DNA of 64,000 bases from Taiwanofungus camphoratus (lineage: Eukaryota > Basidiomycota > Agaricomycetes > Polyporales > Taiwanofungaceae). Location of the stretch: positions 1,426,001-1,490,000 of the forward strand of contig CP021231.1 in assembly GCA_003999685.1 (NCBI GenBank), in the 5' to 3' direction. This document shows, piece after piece, positions 36,200-48,252 of this stretch (position 1 is its first letter; each line of letters starts with the position of its first letter). The position numbers were made by a program, and so were the translations under genes. The notes under the pieces are model-generated. The model was not told the origin of the DNA. It saw only the letters and a program-made list of their open reading frames with translations, and ran no database searches.

Positions 36200-37189
36200 T
36201 CAATGAGCAATCGTATCTGGGTACATGTAACGACGCTCAAGTGCCACATCGCGCTCTTGACACGCAGCAAGAGCCTGGTGCCATCCGTCTGGCTCGTCAG
36301 AACCTGTATTGACTATGATTTTTCTTTCGAATAGTCCCTCATGCTCATGCTTCAGGAATCCCGCATTCACGGCGGAAACGATATTCCAGCCCATGAGGGA
36401 GCTGAAGTAGCCGCGCGTCGACAGAAAGTGTTTCGGAGGTGCTTCTAAAGTAACGAATTGTAGGCTAGGTGGATGCGTGAGGCGCTTGAGGATGCACGGT
36501 GTATCGAAGTGGAGGTGGCGCAGATTCGGGAACAGCGTTGGGAGGTAATAATGAAAGCACTCACCCGAGTTGCACTGCTGCTCGTGGATCGGAGTGCACG
36601 TGCAACGCGGATACTGATGGATACGCAGGTACGTTACCGTGTAGAGGCGGATGGACGGAGACGGGCATCGGCCAATGAAGATGTCCGGCCAGTAGAGATA
36701 GAGGCTATGCATGGAGCGGAACTTGGAGAGGAAATTGAAGAGCGCACGATAAGGCGAGAGCTCGGTGTTCAGCAGGGGCGAGAAGTTGACGACGACCTCC
36801 ATGGACTTGCAGTCTGGCACGATATGGGCAATTGTGACGCAGGCGTCGTATGCGAACCATCCGTCCGGATGTAGGAAGCGGTGCATGCGATGGGTGAGAT
36901 CGACGCGCAGATGCGATCTCTGGAAGAGTGCGCGAGCAAACGAGTCTGCGTCTTGGCCCACTGTACGCCGGGCGGTCCACTGCGATGTCAGTTTGCAGTA
37001 GACTTTCACGTCGGATGGGTGTTCAAATACCGGGTAGCGGAGAGCTATGCCAGAGATTATCCCCAACCATTGTTGACATACAAGGGAGATTGTACGGTAG
37101 AATTGCCAGCGATTGTTAGGGTCAGTGGATAACCATGCGTGTTGTACAACAATCTCCACAAGCTCGGGAGGAAGTCTCTGGGGATTCAT
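36200..37189 (-). CDS. F-box-like protein
   Basis: This is a single-exon gene of 329 codons. The N-terminus LPPELVEIVVQHAWLSTDP and TISLVCQQWLGIISGIALRY have the spacing and residues of a degenerate F-box helix bundle, the part that binds Skp1 in SCF ubiquitin ligases. The rest shows the pattern common in basidiomycete F-box proteins: surface-exposed repeats with LxxLxL character (LFPNLRHLHFDTPCILKRL, SLQFVTLEAPPKHF). A Cys-rich bit (YPRCTCTPIHEQQCNSGEC) lies in the middle. Such genes are numerous and fast-evolving in mushrooms, and the target cannot be inferred. The gene is divergent from the karyopherin gene with about 500 bases between starts. Confidence 0.75.
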   Translation of the reverse strand: MNPQRLPPELVEIVVQHAWLSTDPNNRWQFYRTISLVCQQWLGIISGIALRYPVFEHPSDVKVYCKLTSQWTARRTVGQDADSFARALFQRSHLRVDLTHRMHRFLHPDGWFAYDACVTIAHIVPDCKSMEVVVNFSPLLNTELSPYRALFNFLSKFRSMHSLYLYWPDIFIGRCPSPSIRLYTVTYLRIHQYPRCTCTPIHEQQCNSGECFHYYLPTLFPNLRHLHFDTPCILKRLTHPPSLQFVTLEAPPKHFLSTRGYFSSLMGWNIVSAVNAGFLKHEHEGLFERKIIVNTGSDEPDGWHQALAACQERDVALERRYMYPDTIAH

Positions 37190-37686
37190 TGTGTTCTCAG
37201 ATTGGAAAACCTCGAGAAGATTCTTGCGAGGACGAATTAGCGTACGTGACTTGTATGATGCACAACCAACGTCTGCTCACTTTGAAATGGCGTACTTGGG
37301 GTAGGGACACTCAAAGATAGAGAGAGAAAGGAAGAACGACTTATCACATCAAACAAACGACCCCGTACGGTGATTCGTATGTTTTGACTTGTGCGAGAAT
37401 TTGCAAAGGACATGGCAAAAAAGGTACAATGTGACGTAATTTCCCTTTATGGAAAAAACTGTCTGCGGCACATTGACCGCAAAGAACATCTTGAATTCAA
37501 TGAATTGCGCTCACCTTGACTTGCGAATCCAAAACTTTCCGGTCGAACAAGCTGTGTTCATTTACAAGGAACAATATCCACTGCGTCCTTTGAAACGAGC
37601 ACATCAGTAGTCACCCCAGTAATTCCCGACTTTGGAGACACTGGCGCGCGATTGGCTTGTAAAGCAGGATCTGTTTGTTGTTGGGC
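37190..37686. promoter_or_regulatory. Divergent promoter, F-box-like gene and karyopherin
   Basis: This region separates two head-to-head start codons. No long reading frame belongs here. It is A-rich near 37320-37460 and shows no motif I can name. Confidence 0.45.
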
Positions 37687-40600
37687 ATGGCGACTGCATT
37701 CTTACCTGCATTCTCTCCAAGTGATGTTGCACGGGCTGCAGAAGCAAGTAGAAATCTCCTAGAATAAGTTGTGTACTGATAGCGTTCTCATTGTTCCAGT
37801 TGATCCAACAAGCATATGCGCCACAGACTCACCTCTCCCCCGAGGATCAACGTCGCCTTCAGCAGGAAATTTTCGACATCCAGAAGCGGCCTGAAGCCTG
37901 GGGCCTGGTACTGCCTTTTTTGGATCACACAGATCCGAATGTGCAGTTCTTCGGAGCGCATACGGCTCAGGTTAAGATAGCAAGAGACTGGTGAGGGTTC
38001 TATCAGCTTTTATAGAGCTGTTGTTGAAATTATCAACGTAACACATTATTCAGGGATAGTATTCCCCAGGAATATGTCTTACAGCTGCGCGACATGCTGG
38101 TTGGCCTTGCAGGACGATCAATTGCGGTTGGTCGAAGCAAAGTAATCCTGCGTAAATTATTCGTTGCAGTACGTGTCGTCCGGCTCTTTCGTAGAAATTG
38201 AACTGCATTGTTTTTGTTAGATCACGTCACTTGCGCTGAAAATTGTCCCTGGCGATCCTTTGCAATGGCCAGATTGGCTGCTGTCTTCTGTCAGGACGCT
38301 GTCCGACCTCGGAGCGCCAAGTGATCATCTACTGGACTTCCTCGCTATAGTTGCTGAGGAGATAACTAGTGCAGATCTGCTGGCCCCCAGTAAGTGAGTA
38401 CCGGGTGGAATGCGCGTAGTAATACGCTGACTCAGCCACCGTGTTGCTGCAGAGCACTGATGCAGCGAACGCTATTTGATGCAGCACCAATGGTCGTCCA
38501 AGCCGTTACAACTTGCATCACTCTTCCACAAGCACGCAACTCACCTCACCAAATGATGTCTGCTCTTAAATGTCTCCAGGCTTGGCTGAGTATTCTTTCC
38601 GCAGAGTACGTCTTGACACGGTTGGCCGTACATTCTATCTGACGAACTCGGAATGCAGCAACCTTACGCTTCTCATTCCTCACCTAATCATGCTTTTAGA
38701 CCCTCTACCAGCATCCTCATCAACCCCGGAATTCGACGAGCCGTCGTTCACCCTAGCTTCGGATACTCTCCAAGAGTTGATGACCAGTTCTCCTCTCTCC
38801 GACGGTGCAGGATCGAAGACTCTCACAGAGCCGCTCTTACTTTGGCTGGACCATTACGGAGGTGGGATCGTTGAGGCGACTTTGAACGGTATGTTCGTCC
38901 CTACAAACCTGCGTGTGAGGCGTCATCCCAATCCGTTATGACAGCTGGTTTTGTGGATGACATGTCCCATTCCTTCTGCAAGCTGCTCATCGCCCTCGGA
39001 GATCATTCCACCGTGTACCTTGCGGCAAACATCGCGTCCCCCCGGCAGCCTGCTTCTTCCCTTCTTCCTTTTCCCGTTTCGGCGCTTCCTACGAAATCGC
39101 ACCTTGTGCAGAACTTCCTGCGACTGCTTCTCTCGTACACCGCGCTGCCCGGGTTCTACGGTGCAGACGAAGAGGAGAGTGAGATGACACTGGGATTCTG
39201 GTACCTCTTCCAGGAGGCGCTGTGGAATGATGAGCAGTACCCGGGGGGTGACGCGGACGACTTGGCGTACGCAGATGTGGCAGGAGCAAGCGCAAGTGTT
39301 ACCGAGGGCCAGGAGCCATCGCGAGCCATCGCGCAGGCAGTGTACTCGGAGCTGGTGCAAGTGCTGAGACGAAAAGTTGCGTGGCCAGTCACACCGGTAT
39401 TAAGTTCGTGGACCAGAGGTGAGTGCGATTCGTGCTTGCGCGCAGGGACTAAAGATGTTCGTTTAGACCAAAGGGACAAATTCCAAATGTATGTGGGTTC
39501 CTTCCGTGGAGGCTAGGTAGTTCTGACTTCGATGTTGGATCTGTGACTCAGCTATCGACGAGATGTTGGGGATACCCTAATCAATGCGTAAGGACTTCGT
39601 TTTGTTTTGCGATCGTCCCGTTCATGTGTAATTCTTGTTTGAATACCAGATATTATATACTCAGGGACGACCTACTAGGGTATTACGTGCGCGATATAAT
39701 CGAGCGCCTGACGACTAAACCAGGACAGCAAGGATGGGAGGTGAGAAGTATCTTATTTTCAACGGAATAGGAGGCTCATATAGCATCCGGTAGGAAGTGG
39801 AAGCGACTCTGCATTGTATCATGGCTGTTCAAGAAGCAGTACCACTTGAGGATAATCCGCACCTATCGCGAATATTTGGGCCGGAAATTCTCGGTTGTCT
39901 GCCTACAGCGGGAAACCATCGCGTTCGGCGCACCGCACTTTCGCTTATCGGTGCGTACAGATTGTTCCTCGCTTTATTTAACCTCTTATTCGGGTTGCGT
40001 CCTTTTTTGTGCTCTATACTCAGGATCTTATGCATCATGGTTCGCTAAATCCTCCCAGTCAAGTTCTGCCCTGCTCATAGGTGCGGTATCCTACATCGTA
40101 GCTGCATTGCCTGAGCCGGCTTTATGTTTGCAAGCTGCAAATGCTCTGCGCGATCTCTGCGACGCAAACCGCACTGCGCTTGCGCCTCACATCGGTGCCT
40201 TCGGAGAGCTCCACGCTGGGCTCATTGGTATACCTGTCAGTCCTTGCGTGCCTCTTCAAACGCAAATAAATGAACCTGATAGGTCTTGTTGTATTTGCTC
40301 TCAAGGATACTGAGAAGAGCAAGGTGTTACAGTCGATTGCGAGCGTAATCCAAGCCTTACCGCCGATGGAAGCCATGCCCGCAGTTGAGGTGAGCATGTT
40401 TGTACCACGTTGCATTGTTTGGCTCGACATTGTTGTACAGGCTCTAATCAACCCGGTAGTTGCAAAGTTGTTCGAAGCGCTTCAGTCATCGGCACAGGTA
40501 GATTATGCGGCTCTATGGACGTATATCGACGCTAACTCATTTTGAAGCTACCGGAGGAGGCACGTATGGTAGCCATTCAGCAACTCGAGACAATCTCAGG

Positions 40601-42000
40601 CATTGCTAAAGGACTGACCGGCACGACCGACTCCCTATTAGTGCTTGACGATTCGCCAGCTACGCAGGAAGAAACTAAACAGATGAAGCATGCAAGAGAT
40701 GATCCTCGGATGATCCGAATCCGCGAGGTTGTTCTTGGTGCTATCAGGAGAACAGTAGAGCTATGGTCTACGGATGCAGGCGTCAGCGATGTGAGCACAG
40801 TTGAAGTTCGTGTTTGACAATTGACTCTTATAGTATGGCAGGCATTGAGCGATTTGTTCAAAGCTATTACCTCCCTACCCTCTGACACTACCCTCATCTC
40901 CCTTCCCCCCGACCCTCTTCTCGAGCTTGTCTGTATGGCCTCTCAACGACAATTGACAGCTGTATGGTTGTCCTTAGCTACAATGCTTGTCGTTCAATTA
41001 GATCCTCCGGCGCTGGTTCCCACAACATTTAAGCCAATTCCGAGCAGAGAAGCTCAGGCAGTCGTGTTGAATGTACTCGTGGTCCTCTTACAGGTTTCTT
41101 TGAATAGTTTGAGCCAACCAGGAGCCATGGAAGCAGTGCGTCATGCCCGTGACGTGTTCTGCGGTCTTTTTGACGGATTCATCCTCGTAACATAGAATCC
41201 TGATATTGTCCAAGCGTTTTTCAATTGCATGAACACGGTTTGTCTCTCATACCTTTTCTCCATATTCATGATTCGATTTGTGGCGATCAGGTTGCGGTCC
41301 ACTTCGTTGCTACATTCTATCGTTTGCCATCAGAGCTATTCAACACCCTCATGCAATGTGCGATCAGTTCAGTGTCATTACAAGAGCGATACTCCTTAGT
41401 GGCAGCCTGCACGTTCTTGGTAAGAAATTTGTGATTATCCGCCATGTTGAATACATGAAACTCACGGGTGATATTTGCCTATTCTAAATGTCAGGGCTCA
41501 CTCATCAATCGTACATCTACCACAGATGAACTTGGGGATGCTAAGACGATGCTTGCACAGATACACGGCCATTCCATGATGAAGGCGCTGTTGAATGGCT
41601 TTGCTGGTATCGCACCCCGGTCGGCGACGCAGAACTTGATTGAACTGTTGTCAATATTGGTGACGAAGTTTCCTGCGGAGAGCAAAGTATGGATGACAGA
41701 GATTTTATATGCGGTATGCCTCATACTTATTGTTCAAGTACAATACTTTTGCCTGAGCATGTTTACTTCAGGACGACTTCGTCCAATCTAAGGCTACGAA
41801 TGAAGCGAAGGACAAGCTAGTGAAGACTGTCTTTGGGTAAGTCTATACAAAGATTGTAGCCTGCGAAAGATCACAATTAACATGTACCGTGCGCCAGACC
41901 TCGTTCTACTAGACGGATACGTGATGCTGCACAGCAATTTACACTTGTCGCAAGAGGGTTGGATGGCTCGAGTTTTGGATACACCTCTGTCACGATGTGA
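37687..42000 (+). CDS. Importin-13/Kap122-type karyopherin
   Basis: Karyopherins of this type carry cargo through the nuclear pore under RanGTP control. The start at 37687 gives MATAFLPAFSPSDVARAAE. A GC-AG intron (37744-37799) joins it to LIQQAYAPQTHLSPEDQRRL. The importin-beta N-terminal repeat is clear: DPNVQFFGAHTAQVKIARDW, AGRSIAVGRSKVILRKLFVA, and WPDWLLSSVRTLSDLGAPSD. HEAT-like helices continue through about 18 exons (LIPHLIMLLDPLPASS, LVARGLDGSSFGYTSV). The final junction 41836/41896 joins TVFG to PRSTRRIRDAAQQF, and the protein ends SFGYTSVTM, stop at 41998-42000. Length, about 1000 residues, agrees with the family. The five junctions I checked are in frame. Its stop lies 88 bases from the convergent membrane-protein gene. 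Confidence 0.85.
37744..37799 (+). other. GC-AG intron in the karyopherin gene
   Basis: Exon 1 ends GCAGAA and the intron starts GCAAGT, the usual sequence for a GC donor, and ends TTCCAG. Only this choice joins VARAAE in frame to LIQQAYAPQTH. The nearest GT donor shifts the frame. The length is 56 nt, normal for this genome. Confidence 0.75.
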
Positions 42001-42088
42001 CATATACGAATAGCGTAAGTTATAGCATGCTGATTTTCATGAGTCATTACAGAGAATTATGTTCTATACACCTTCCACGGATCAGTTA

Positions 42089-44465
42089 TCAAATTATTGG
42101 CCGTGCTTTTCCAGCACTTCCTAGAGGTCTTCTCGTCTGTCTGCGGTCAATGGCCATCTCCATTACTCTCTTTCTTCGCTCCCTGAGCATCTTTTTTGCA
42201 AATTCCTCGGCGTAGGTCAATCGTTCAGAGCGAGCACTAGACTGGCACGACATTTCTGATCCCACCGATGTGGCTGCAGAATGGGAAGATGATGCGCGGG
42301 TCATATATGTGGGTCGCCGTGACCTGTGCGTCTTTTTTCGAGTTTCATGTCGCCGATACCTGGTGCTTTTCCTGGTGTGAGAGGTCGAACAAGGCGTTGA
42401 GGTGGGTGACATAGGGGGAATGCTTGGCAAGCGTGGAGGATCTGTTGCAATTCGAGATGCAGGTAGCTCGGGAGACCCCAAGGACATTGTGGAATACACA
42501 CTACTCGCGCGCGTCACACTTTCTGTAGGATGTGCAGATAGAAGTTCATGGTTGTGCGACTTCAGGACGGCCGTAGGAGGTTTCTGGATATCGTTTTCAA
42601 ATATTGTGTCGGAAAGCCAGTTGGACACATCGTCGGACACATCGTCGGACACATCCGGAAGGCGGATATGTACGACGCCAGCTCCGTCGCGTGTTTCTTC
42701 CAGAGTCCAGTCTTTCACACTAGCACCAGTTGACCGCATTGTGCTCCCTCTCGACAGCATACCTTTGTAAGTCTCGACCGATTCATGGCGTTTCGACTTA
42801 CGACTCCGCTTTCTTCGATGAGGAGGACGTGTTAAGTGGTCACTAACGGAACCTCCTGTGCCGCTTGCACCAACCACGGCATTGAATGCGTTGACAAGGT
42901 TGGATTTGAGAGAAGCCGCCCAGCCACCGACCTCAGGTCCGTTTTGCGCATGAGTATCACCGGGGTATGGTAGCGGAACCCAGTCTTTCTCGCTCGTAAC
43001 TTCAATCCCAAGGCCACTCATACGTGAAGGCTGTCTACGCGGGCGCAGAGGAGCCCAGGGGACTGCGAGCCCGCTCCCACCCAGACCCAGGAAGCGCGGT
43101 CGCCCTCCTGCCATGGGCTCAAACGGCGTTCCGCACTCGGAAGACAGTGTGCGCGGCATGGGGGCCATGTCGAGTGAGGAGCCAGCACGGCTCGCTTCGT
43201 CGCCAGAGGAGACATCACCGGGCATAAGGTTCGCGACCTGCAGTCTTCCCAAGTCCGGCGCGAGATCAGGCACGCTGCTGTTTGCGCTGTGAATCTGAAT
43301 TGTCGGATATGGGTTGGCGAGGCGTGCATCGGTGTGAATGGGCGCGGGTGGCAAGGGGTAGGAGCTGCCGTCGACGCCACTAATATGGTGACCTTCGGTG
43401 AAACCACTACTGAAGAGCCCATGACTTGGTTCTCTTCTCATTGGCTCATGTATGTCCCACAGACCAAGGCCGTTGTGCACCGTAGAGGTGTCGATTCCAG
43501 CCTCCACATTGCCACTACCACCTAGGATATCTCTATCCCATGGCCAGGTCGTCGTACTCTCTAACGCACGATGCCGAGTGCGCCTGCGGATGCGCATCCA
43601 CCAAACAAATAGCACACCCACGAAAGCTACGGCAGCAATCACACCAAAGGCAATGCCGATGTAGACGCTCGCTCTATGTGTTGATGATATAGAATACGAT
43701 GCGCCATTGGCATAGGACGAAGAGCTTGCGCTAGGAGGAGATGACGTAGTCGCTGAGGAAGACAAGGGAAGGGAAGGAGATGAAGACCAGGAAGAGGAAG
43801 GGAATGCGGCGGAAGTGGAAGATTGAGAGGTGGCTGAGGCCGAGGTCGTGAGACCTGACGAAGGTGGCAAAGAGGAAGGATACCCTGTGGTCGTATCTGA
43901 AGGTTGGCCTGAGATAGTGGCAGTAGTTCCTGTGACAGGTGCACTGATGACAGAAGACGTTTGATCCAGGCTTGAGAATGCTACGGACTAGGGAATTTTT
44001 CCTAAGTTACACTACAATCCGATGATAAAGAGATACCTTCGCTACCTGCGACGCTTGGGTATCCGGCGTAGAAGATGGTCTCGTGGACAATTGTACCTGA
44101 GACTGACTAGGTGGCTGATCCTCAGGGACAGGTTCACGACCTTCTGGCGCTGCTTCTGCGCCGTAGCCAGCGTCCTGAGGAGTCACTATCGATGCCTGTC
44201 CTCCAGGACCAAACAATAAACTATTGGAATTGTCTTCGAGGACGTCAGCAATGAAAGGTGAAGAACGACGTTCACGAAGATTCTGGAGGCGCATATGAGG
44301 TGGCTGTGTCTTCAATCGCATCGTCACGGAGTCTGCTGTTCCGCTCAATGGTAACAGAGAGCGCGCACCTGGCGCTGGAAACTCACGAAAGGCTGCCAGA
44401 GCGGGTACAAAGCAGAAAAAACAAGATAAGAATAAAACGGTGTCAAAAAAGGAGATTGAGGTCAT
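42089..44465 (-). CDS. Single-pass membrane protein with Ser/Thr-rich ectodomain
   Basis: The start at 44465 gives a signal peptide (MTSISFFDTVLFLSCFFCFV...ALA), then a disordered ectodomain of Ser, Pro and Thr. An intron near 43989-44035 joins the second exon. One transmembrane helix follows (ASVYIGIAFGVIAAVAFVGV), with a basic stop-transfer sequence RIRRRTRHR on the cytoplasmic side. The cytoplasmic part of about 480 residues is mostly unstructured, with Arg/Ser-rich segments, HRRKRSRKSKRHES, and a 12-base tandem repeat (about 42626-42655) encoding DDVS units. Proteins of this layout are common in basidiomycetes and poorly characterised; a sensor or wall-linked role is only a guess. The frame is intact. 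Confidence 0.75.
42626..42655 (-). repeat. 12-bp tandem repeat inside the membrane-protein gene
   Basis: The unit TCGGACACATCG (plus strand) occurs about two and a half times in a row. It is in frame and encodes repeated Asp-Asp-Val-Ser on the minus strand. The copy number may vary between strains. Confidence 0.6.
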
Positions 44466-45615
44466 TAGAAGTTGTCAAGCTGACATGTGAATCGCTGATG
44501 TGAAACCGTGACAATTTTGACCGAAATCTATGGTCAGCCCTTCGGAACCACTTGCGGACTGCCATTGTTTCGTGTAAATGGTTCCCTGTGACATAGATGT
44601 GAGTAATTTGAGCGAGCGCTGCAGCAATTTGTAGGAAACAATATAACATACTCAGAACTCTTTTCTGCTGGTAAAGTTGGCAACACTCCGAAGTTATCGC
44701 CAATAGCGGTTCCGATCCCGCGAACGTGCAATTATATGCAGCATAGGCATAGATTGTCCAGCCTGGGGGACTGACAGCACTGGGAATCATCTCTGCATTC
44801 AATGAACAAGCTGTAAACGCAACTGGGTGTATTGAATAACGACTTGAGAGTCGCGCCTTTGTTTCATCACTACTTCGCCATCACGTGCTCTGGATGTGGC
44901 GAAACGCGTTTCAGTGAGTCGGTAGCAACTTTCATGTCTCGTACAAACACAGGACTTGTATTTCTTGTGCAAAGTAATAGTACTGAAAACAGGCATAGAT
45001 AGATCAATCTTTTTGTGCTGTAACTATAACATCATATACATATCTCTTGTATGCCACAATATTTCTGCACGTGTTAGGATGATCATCATCTATCATTGTA
45101 CACATATCGTGATAGGGCTAGAAGTTACAGGGCCAGTGGGAGAATATATGACAGAACGAGATATATTGTATTGATCGACACTATAAACACTGACAAAAGT
45201 GATCTCCTGAGAAATCAGACGCGCAATTCAACCTAACATTCAAGTAGGGAGACAGCTGGCATAGTAGTGAAAATGGTGCACGACAACAAGATCAAGATCA
45301 AGATTTCACGAAGAAGCGAGAAGAGAAAACTTAAAAGAAAGAGACGACGCAAGACCAGCGGCGAAGGGGTGAAGTAGGAATGATTATAACTTTTCATGTG
45401 GTGGCTGCGAGTGACTTAACATACTTGACATGTTCACAGCCCTTGAGGTGTTTGCATAGAGCACACTTGTGTGTCAGCTTGTGCTAATTAAGCAGTGAAT
45501 ACTGGAACGTTCGAACCGTCAGTGCGAAACAATGTACATTCGATATACTGGTAGAAAAGTACACATCATCTCGTAGATAGGCCGGTTTCTGGCACCTCCA
45601 TCTATAACATCTACC
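44466..45615. other. Intergenic region, no gene seen
   Basis: This 1.15-kb gap lies upstream of the membrane-protein gene and downstream of the WD40 fusion gene. The minus-strand frames at 44443-44802 and the plus-strand frame at 44956-45174 have no domain. It probably contains one promoter and one 3' untranslated region. Confidence 0.4.
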
Positions 45616-48252
45616 TCATTCGACCCGTAAACTGCTCAAATGCCACAAACGAACCGCGTTATCATCCGAGGAAACAATATGGTCTCCATCCGGCGAAAAC
45701 TTCAAGTGAGTCACGTGCTCCGTGTGCTCTTGGAGTAAGGCGAGGCATGCACCTGTGCGCGTCCTATACAAGCGTATCGCATTGTCTTCTGCGCTTGTGC
45801 AGACAAGTTCCCCGTCCGGTGAGAAGGCTGCGACACTCACACGCCCATTGCCAACCTCAACTGTGGACAAATTATCTCCACTGAAGGAGTCGCAAACCTT
45901 GACCACTCTGTCACTCGCTACGGATAAAAGATGCTTGCCATGCGGTGAGAACATGGCAGTCCATACTGAGCCGGTGTGCTCGTGAAGCGTCAAGAGTTCT
46001 TCGCCAGTCTCTACGTTCCAGACACCGCAGCTGCCGTCATCGGATCCTGTAACGAGACGGCGACTGTCGGGGGAGAAAGCCAGGGAGTATATCACACCCT
46101 GATGGCCCTCGAGGATAGCTAGAGTAGTGTCATTGATTGTATCCCAGATGCGGACAGTGCAGTCTGCGCTGGCAGAAACAAGTCTTCGTCCATTGGGAGA
46201 GTACGCGACAAGCATCACTGTGGCATGATGCCCACGCAATATGGACTCGGCACCTCCGGACTCTGCGTTCCATTGCCGGATGGTGAAGTCGACAGATGAT
46301 GTGGCTATTGTACGGCCGTCGGGCGAGTACCTGACACACTCCACGAAGTCCTGGTGACCATCAAGAATCTGGCGCGGTTCACCTTTATCGACGCTCCAGA
46401 TGATGGCCGATGTATCGCGGGAGCCGGAAACAAGCGACCTGCTATCTGGAGAGAAGTCCAGAGAGCAGATCATGTCGGAGTGGTCTAAACATTCACTGAC
46501 TTTCTCCCCGATGACGGTGTCCCAAATGATGATAGTAGAGTCTTCAGATCCTCTGGCGACATATTGACCATTAGGGGAGAAAACAAGTGTAGAGACGCCA
46601 CCTGCATCATCATCCAGCATGAAGGCAGAACGGCCAAGTATCACACTGCCCTTCTTCGACGTATCGTCATGTTCTCTTTCATCTGTGATAGCGTGGTGAT
46701 TGTCGGTAGACGGCTCAGAATTTTCTGCCTCTGACGGCATTGTTGCGGGTTGGATTAGTTCGCCGTCCGTGCTCTGCGGAACGGGCTGAATGTTCTCAGA
46801 TACAAGTGGCTCGGTTTCAAACGAAAGCATTCCCACTGAAGAGCTTTCAGCATCATTATTAGGACAAGTTCGAAATTTAGACTGACAACCATTCTCAAAA
46901 ACCTCAACGCGAGGCCGAATTTTGTTCAGTAATTCCGGAATGTTAGTTATGACCTCCTCGTCCTTCATGAAGTCTGTAAGCATCTGCAGGAAAACGAAGT
47001 GCGAATATCGCTTGCCTTGAATAACGAGATAACGTCTGTATCGCTGGCGATTGCGGTCTCAGCCTCTGATTTCTTCATCAAGGTCGGTGACAAATTCATG
47101 CGCCGCAAAATAGTGGTCAACGTACCTCGAGAATATAGTCAAGAACATATCCAACAGGGTCATACGGCTAGAAGAACTGATCAAGACAATGTGTGCAACT
47201 CTCCGAAATGGACGCACCATGGAGGGAGCTGGAACCTGCTCGATGCCGATGTCCTCAGTCATGTCGCTGACGTATTGAGCGGTCAAATCTGGACCATGTC
47301 CTTCATCACCAGATCCGCGAGAGGGATCCCTTGGTTCCGCCGCCGCCTTTATCACTTTGGGCCCGTACCACCTTCGTTTGAGCTTGTAATAATGGATGAA
47401 GATACATTGATCCTTCTTGGTGGCCTTTCTACCTGTGCTTGCGCCCTCGTCGCGCGAAGTGTCAGTCGTCAGAGCCCTTCCAAGGCGATACGGATACGAC
47501 AAGGAGGCTTGGCGGTCTCGCGAGAACGAAAATGAGGCATTCCCGTATGGTCCGAGGTCTGTACTGAAATGAACCTCTACACCCTCTCCACTATCCGTGA
47601 CTGCCGTGAGAGCCCAGCGGTCCGTGGTCTTCACGACGCCCTGGACAAAAATGATCTCGTCTGACCGAAGGTCCATACCAAGCGTGTCTCTGGCTAGGTC
47701 ATACCAACTTGCATGGTGTCGCAACATGTAATCAGGCATTCGGGCACTTCGTCGCAAGATCGTTTTAGTGGCCGCATCCTTCAAAACGAGCAAGGCACCT
47801 GTCTCGTCTTTGCATTCGAATTTGAAGCCTACTTCAGCTCCTACTCCACCTGCCTGGCTGGAGACGAGGTTCGGACACAGTAAGAAACGGATATGTCAAA
47901 GTCATGAAGACTGCTCAATCACCCACCCTCCGAGCTTGGCTTTCCCATGCAATGAGGATTTGATGATACTCTTGCTGCGTAGCGTGCCTGGACGGATAGA
48001 ATTGTCTTCGACATGTAATCCGTATTCATCGACAAGGAATGGGACATATTCGGCAGGCACTCCATAGCGGTTCAGTTCGTCGTTCGCAAGTCTGGTGGCG
48101 TTAAACATGCGGTAGAAACCGCCCTCGTCCAGAAATCCAACGTCGCCGACCAGGACTTCGCCATATTTCGTGGGTTGAGGATTCCATAAAGGCAGTCCAA
48201 GCTTACACTGAAACAGTTGTTCAGCGTAAACCTCACAAGGCGCTCTGGCCAT
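45616..48252 (-). CDS. Basidiomycete-specific domain fused to a WD40 propeller
   Basis: The start at 48252 gives MARAPCEVYAEQLFQ; an intron follows. The N-terminal half matches a large, uncharacterised basidiomycete family: PLWNPQPTKYGEVLVGDVGF, EGGFYRMFNATRLANDELNR, SWYDLARDTLGMDLRSDEII, VQGVVKTTDRWALTAV, QCIFIHYYKLKRRWYGPKVI, and the segment AIASDTDVISLFK-DEEVI. A GC-AG intron at 46963-47015 lies in that segment. The same final exon continues through KIRPRVEVFENGC and an acidic linker into a complete propeller of about seven WD40 repeats (SPNGQYVARGSEDSTIIIWD, SPDSRSLVSGSRDTSAIIW, SPDGRTIATSSVDFTIRQW, and so on), ending LWHLSSLRVE. WD40 propellers usually bind partner proteins. The function of the N-terminal domain is unknown. 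Confidence 0.8.
46963..47015 (-). other. GC-AG intron in the WD40 fusion gene
   Basis: The minus-strand donor is AAG|GCAAGC and the acceptor is TGAAG. Removing these 53 bases joins ASDTDVISLFK to DEEVITNIPELLNKI, the order expected from relatives in this family (ASDLDV.ALFKDEEMP). Confidence 0.7.

Noticed and set aside
38450-38470. Apparent stop after the intron near 38395 in the karyopherin gene
   Set aside because: Using the GTGAGT donor instead of the earlier GTAAGT joins LLAPSK to ALMQRTLFDAA in frame.
47056-47060. In-frame TGA between the two halves of the WD40 fusion gene, suggesting a pseudogene or two genes
   Set aside because: Family comparison (ASDTDVISLFK-DEEV) shows that coding moves to another frame through introns here, so the stop is not read in the spliced message.
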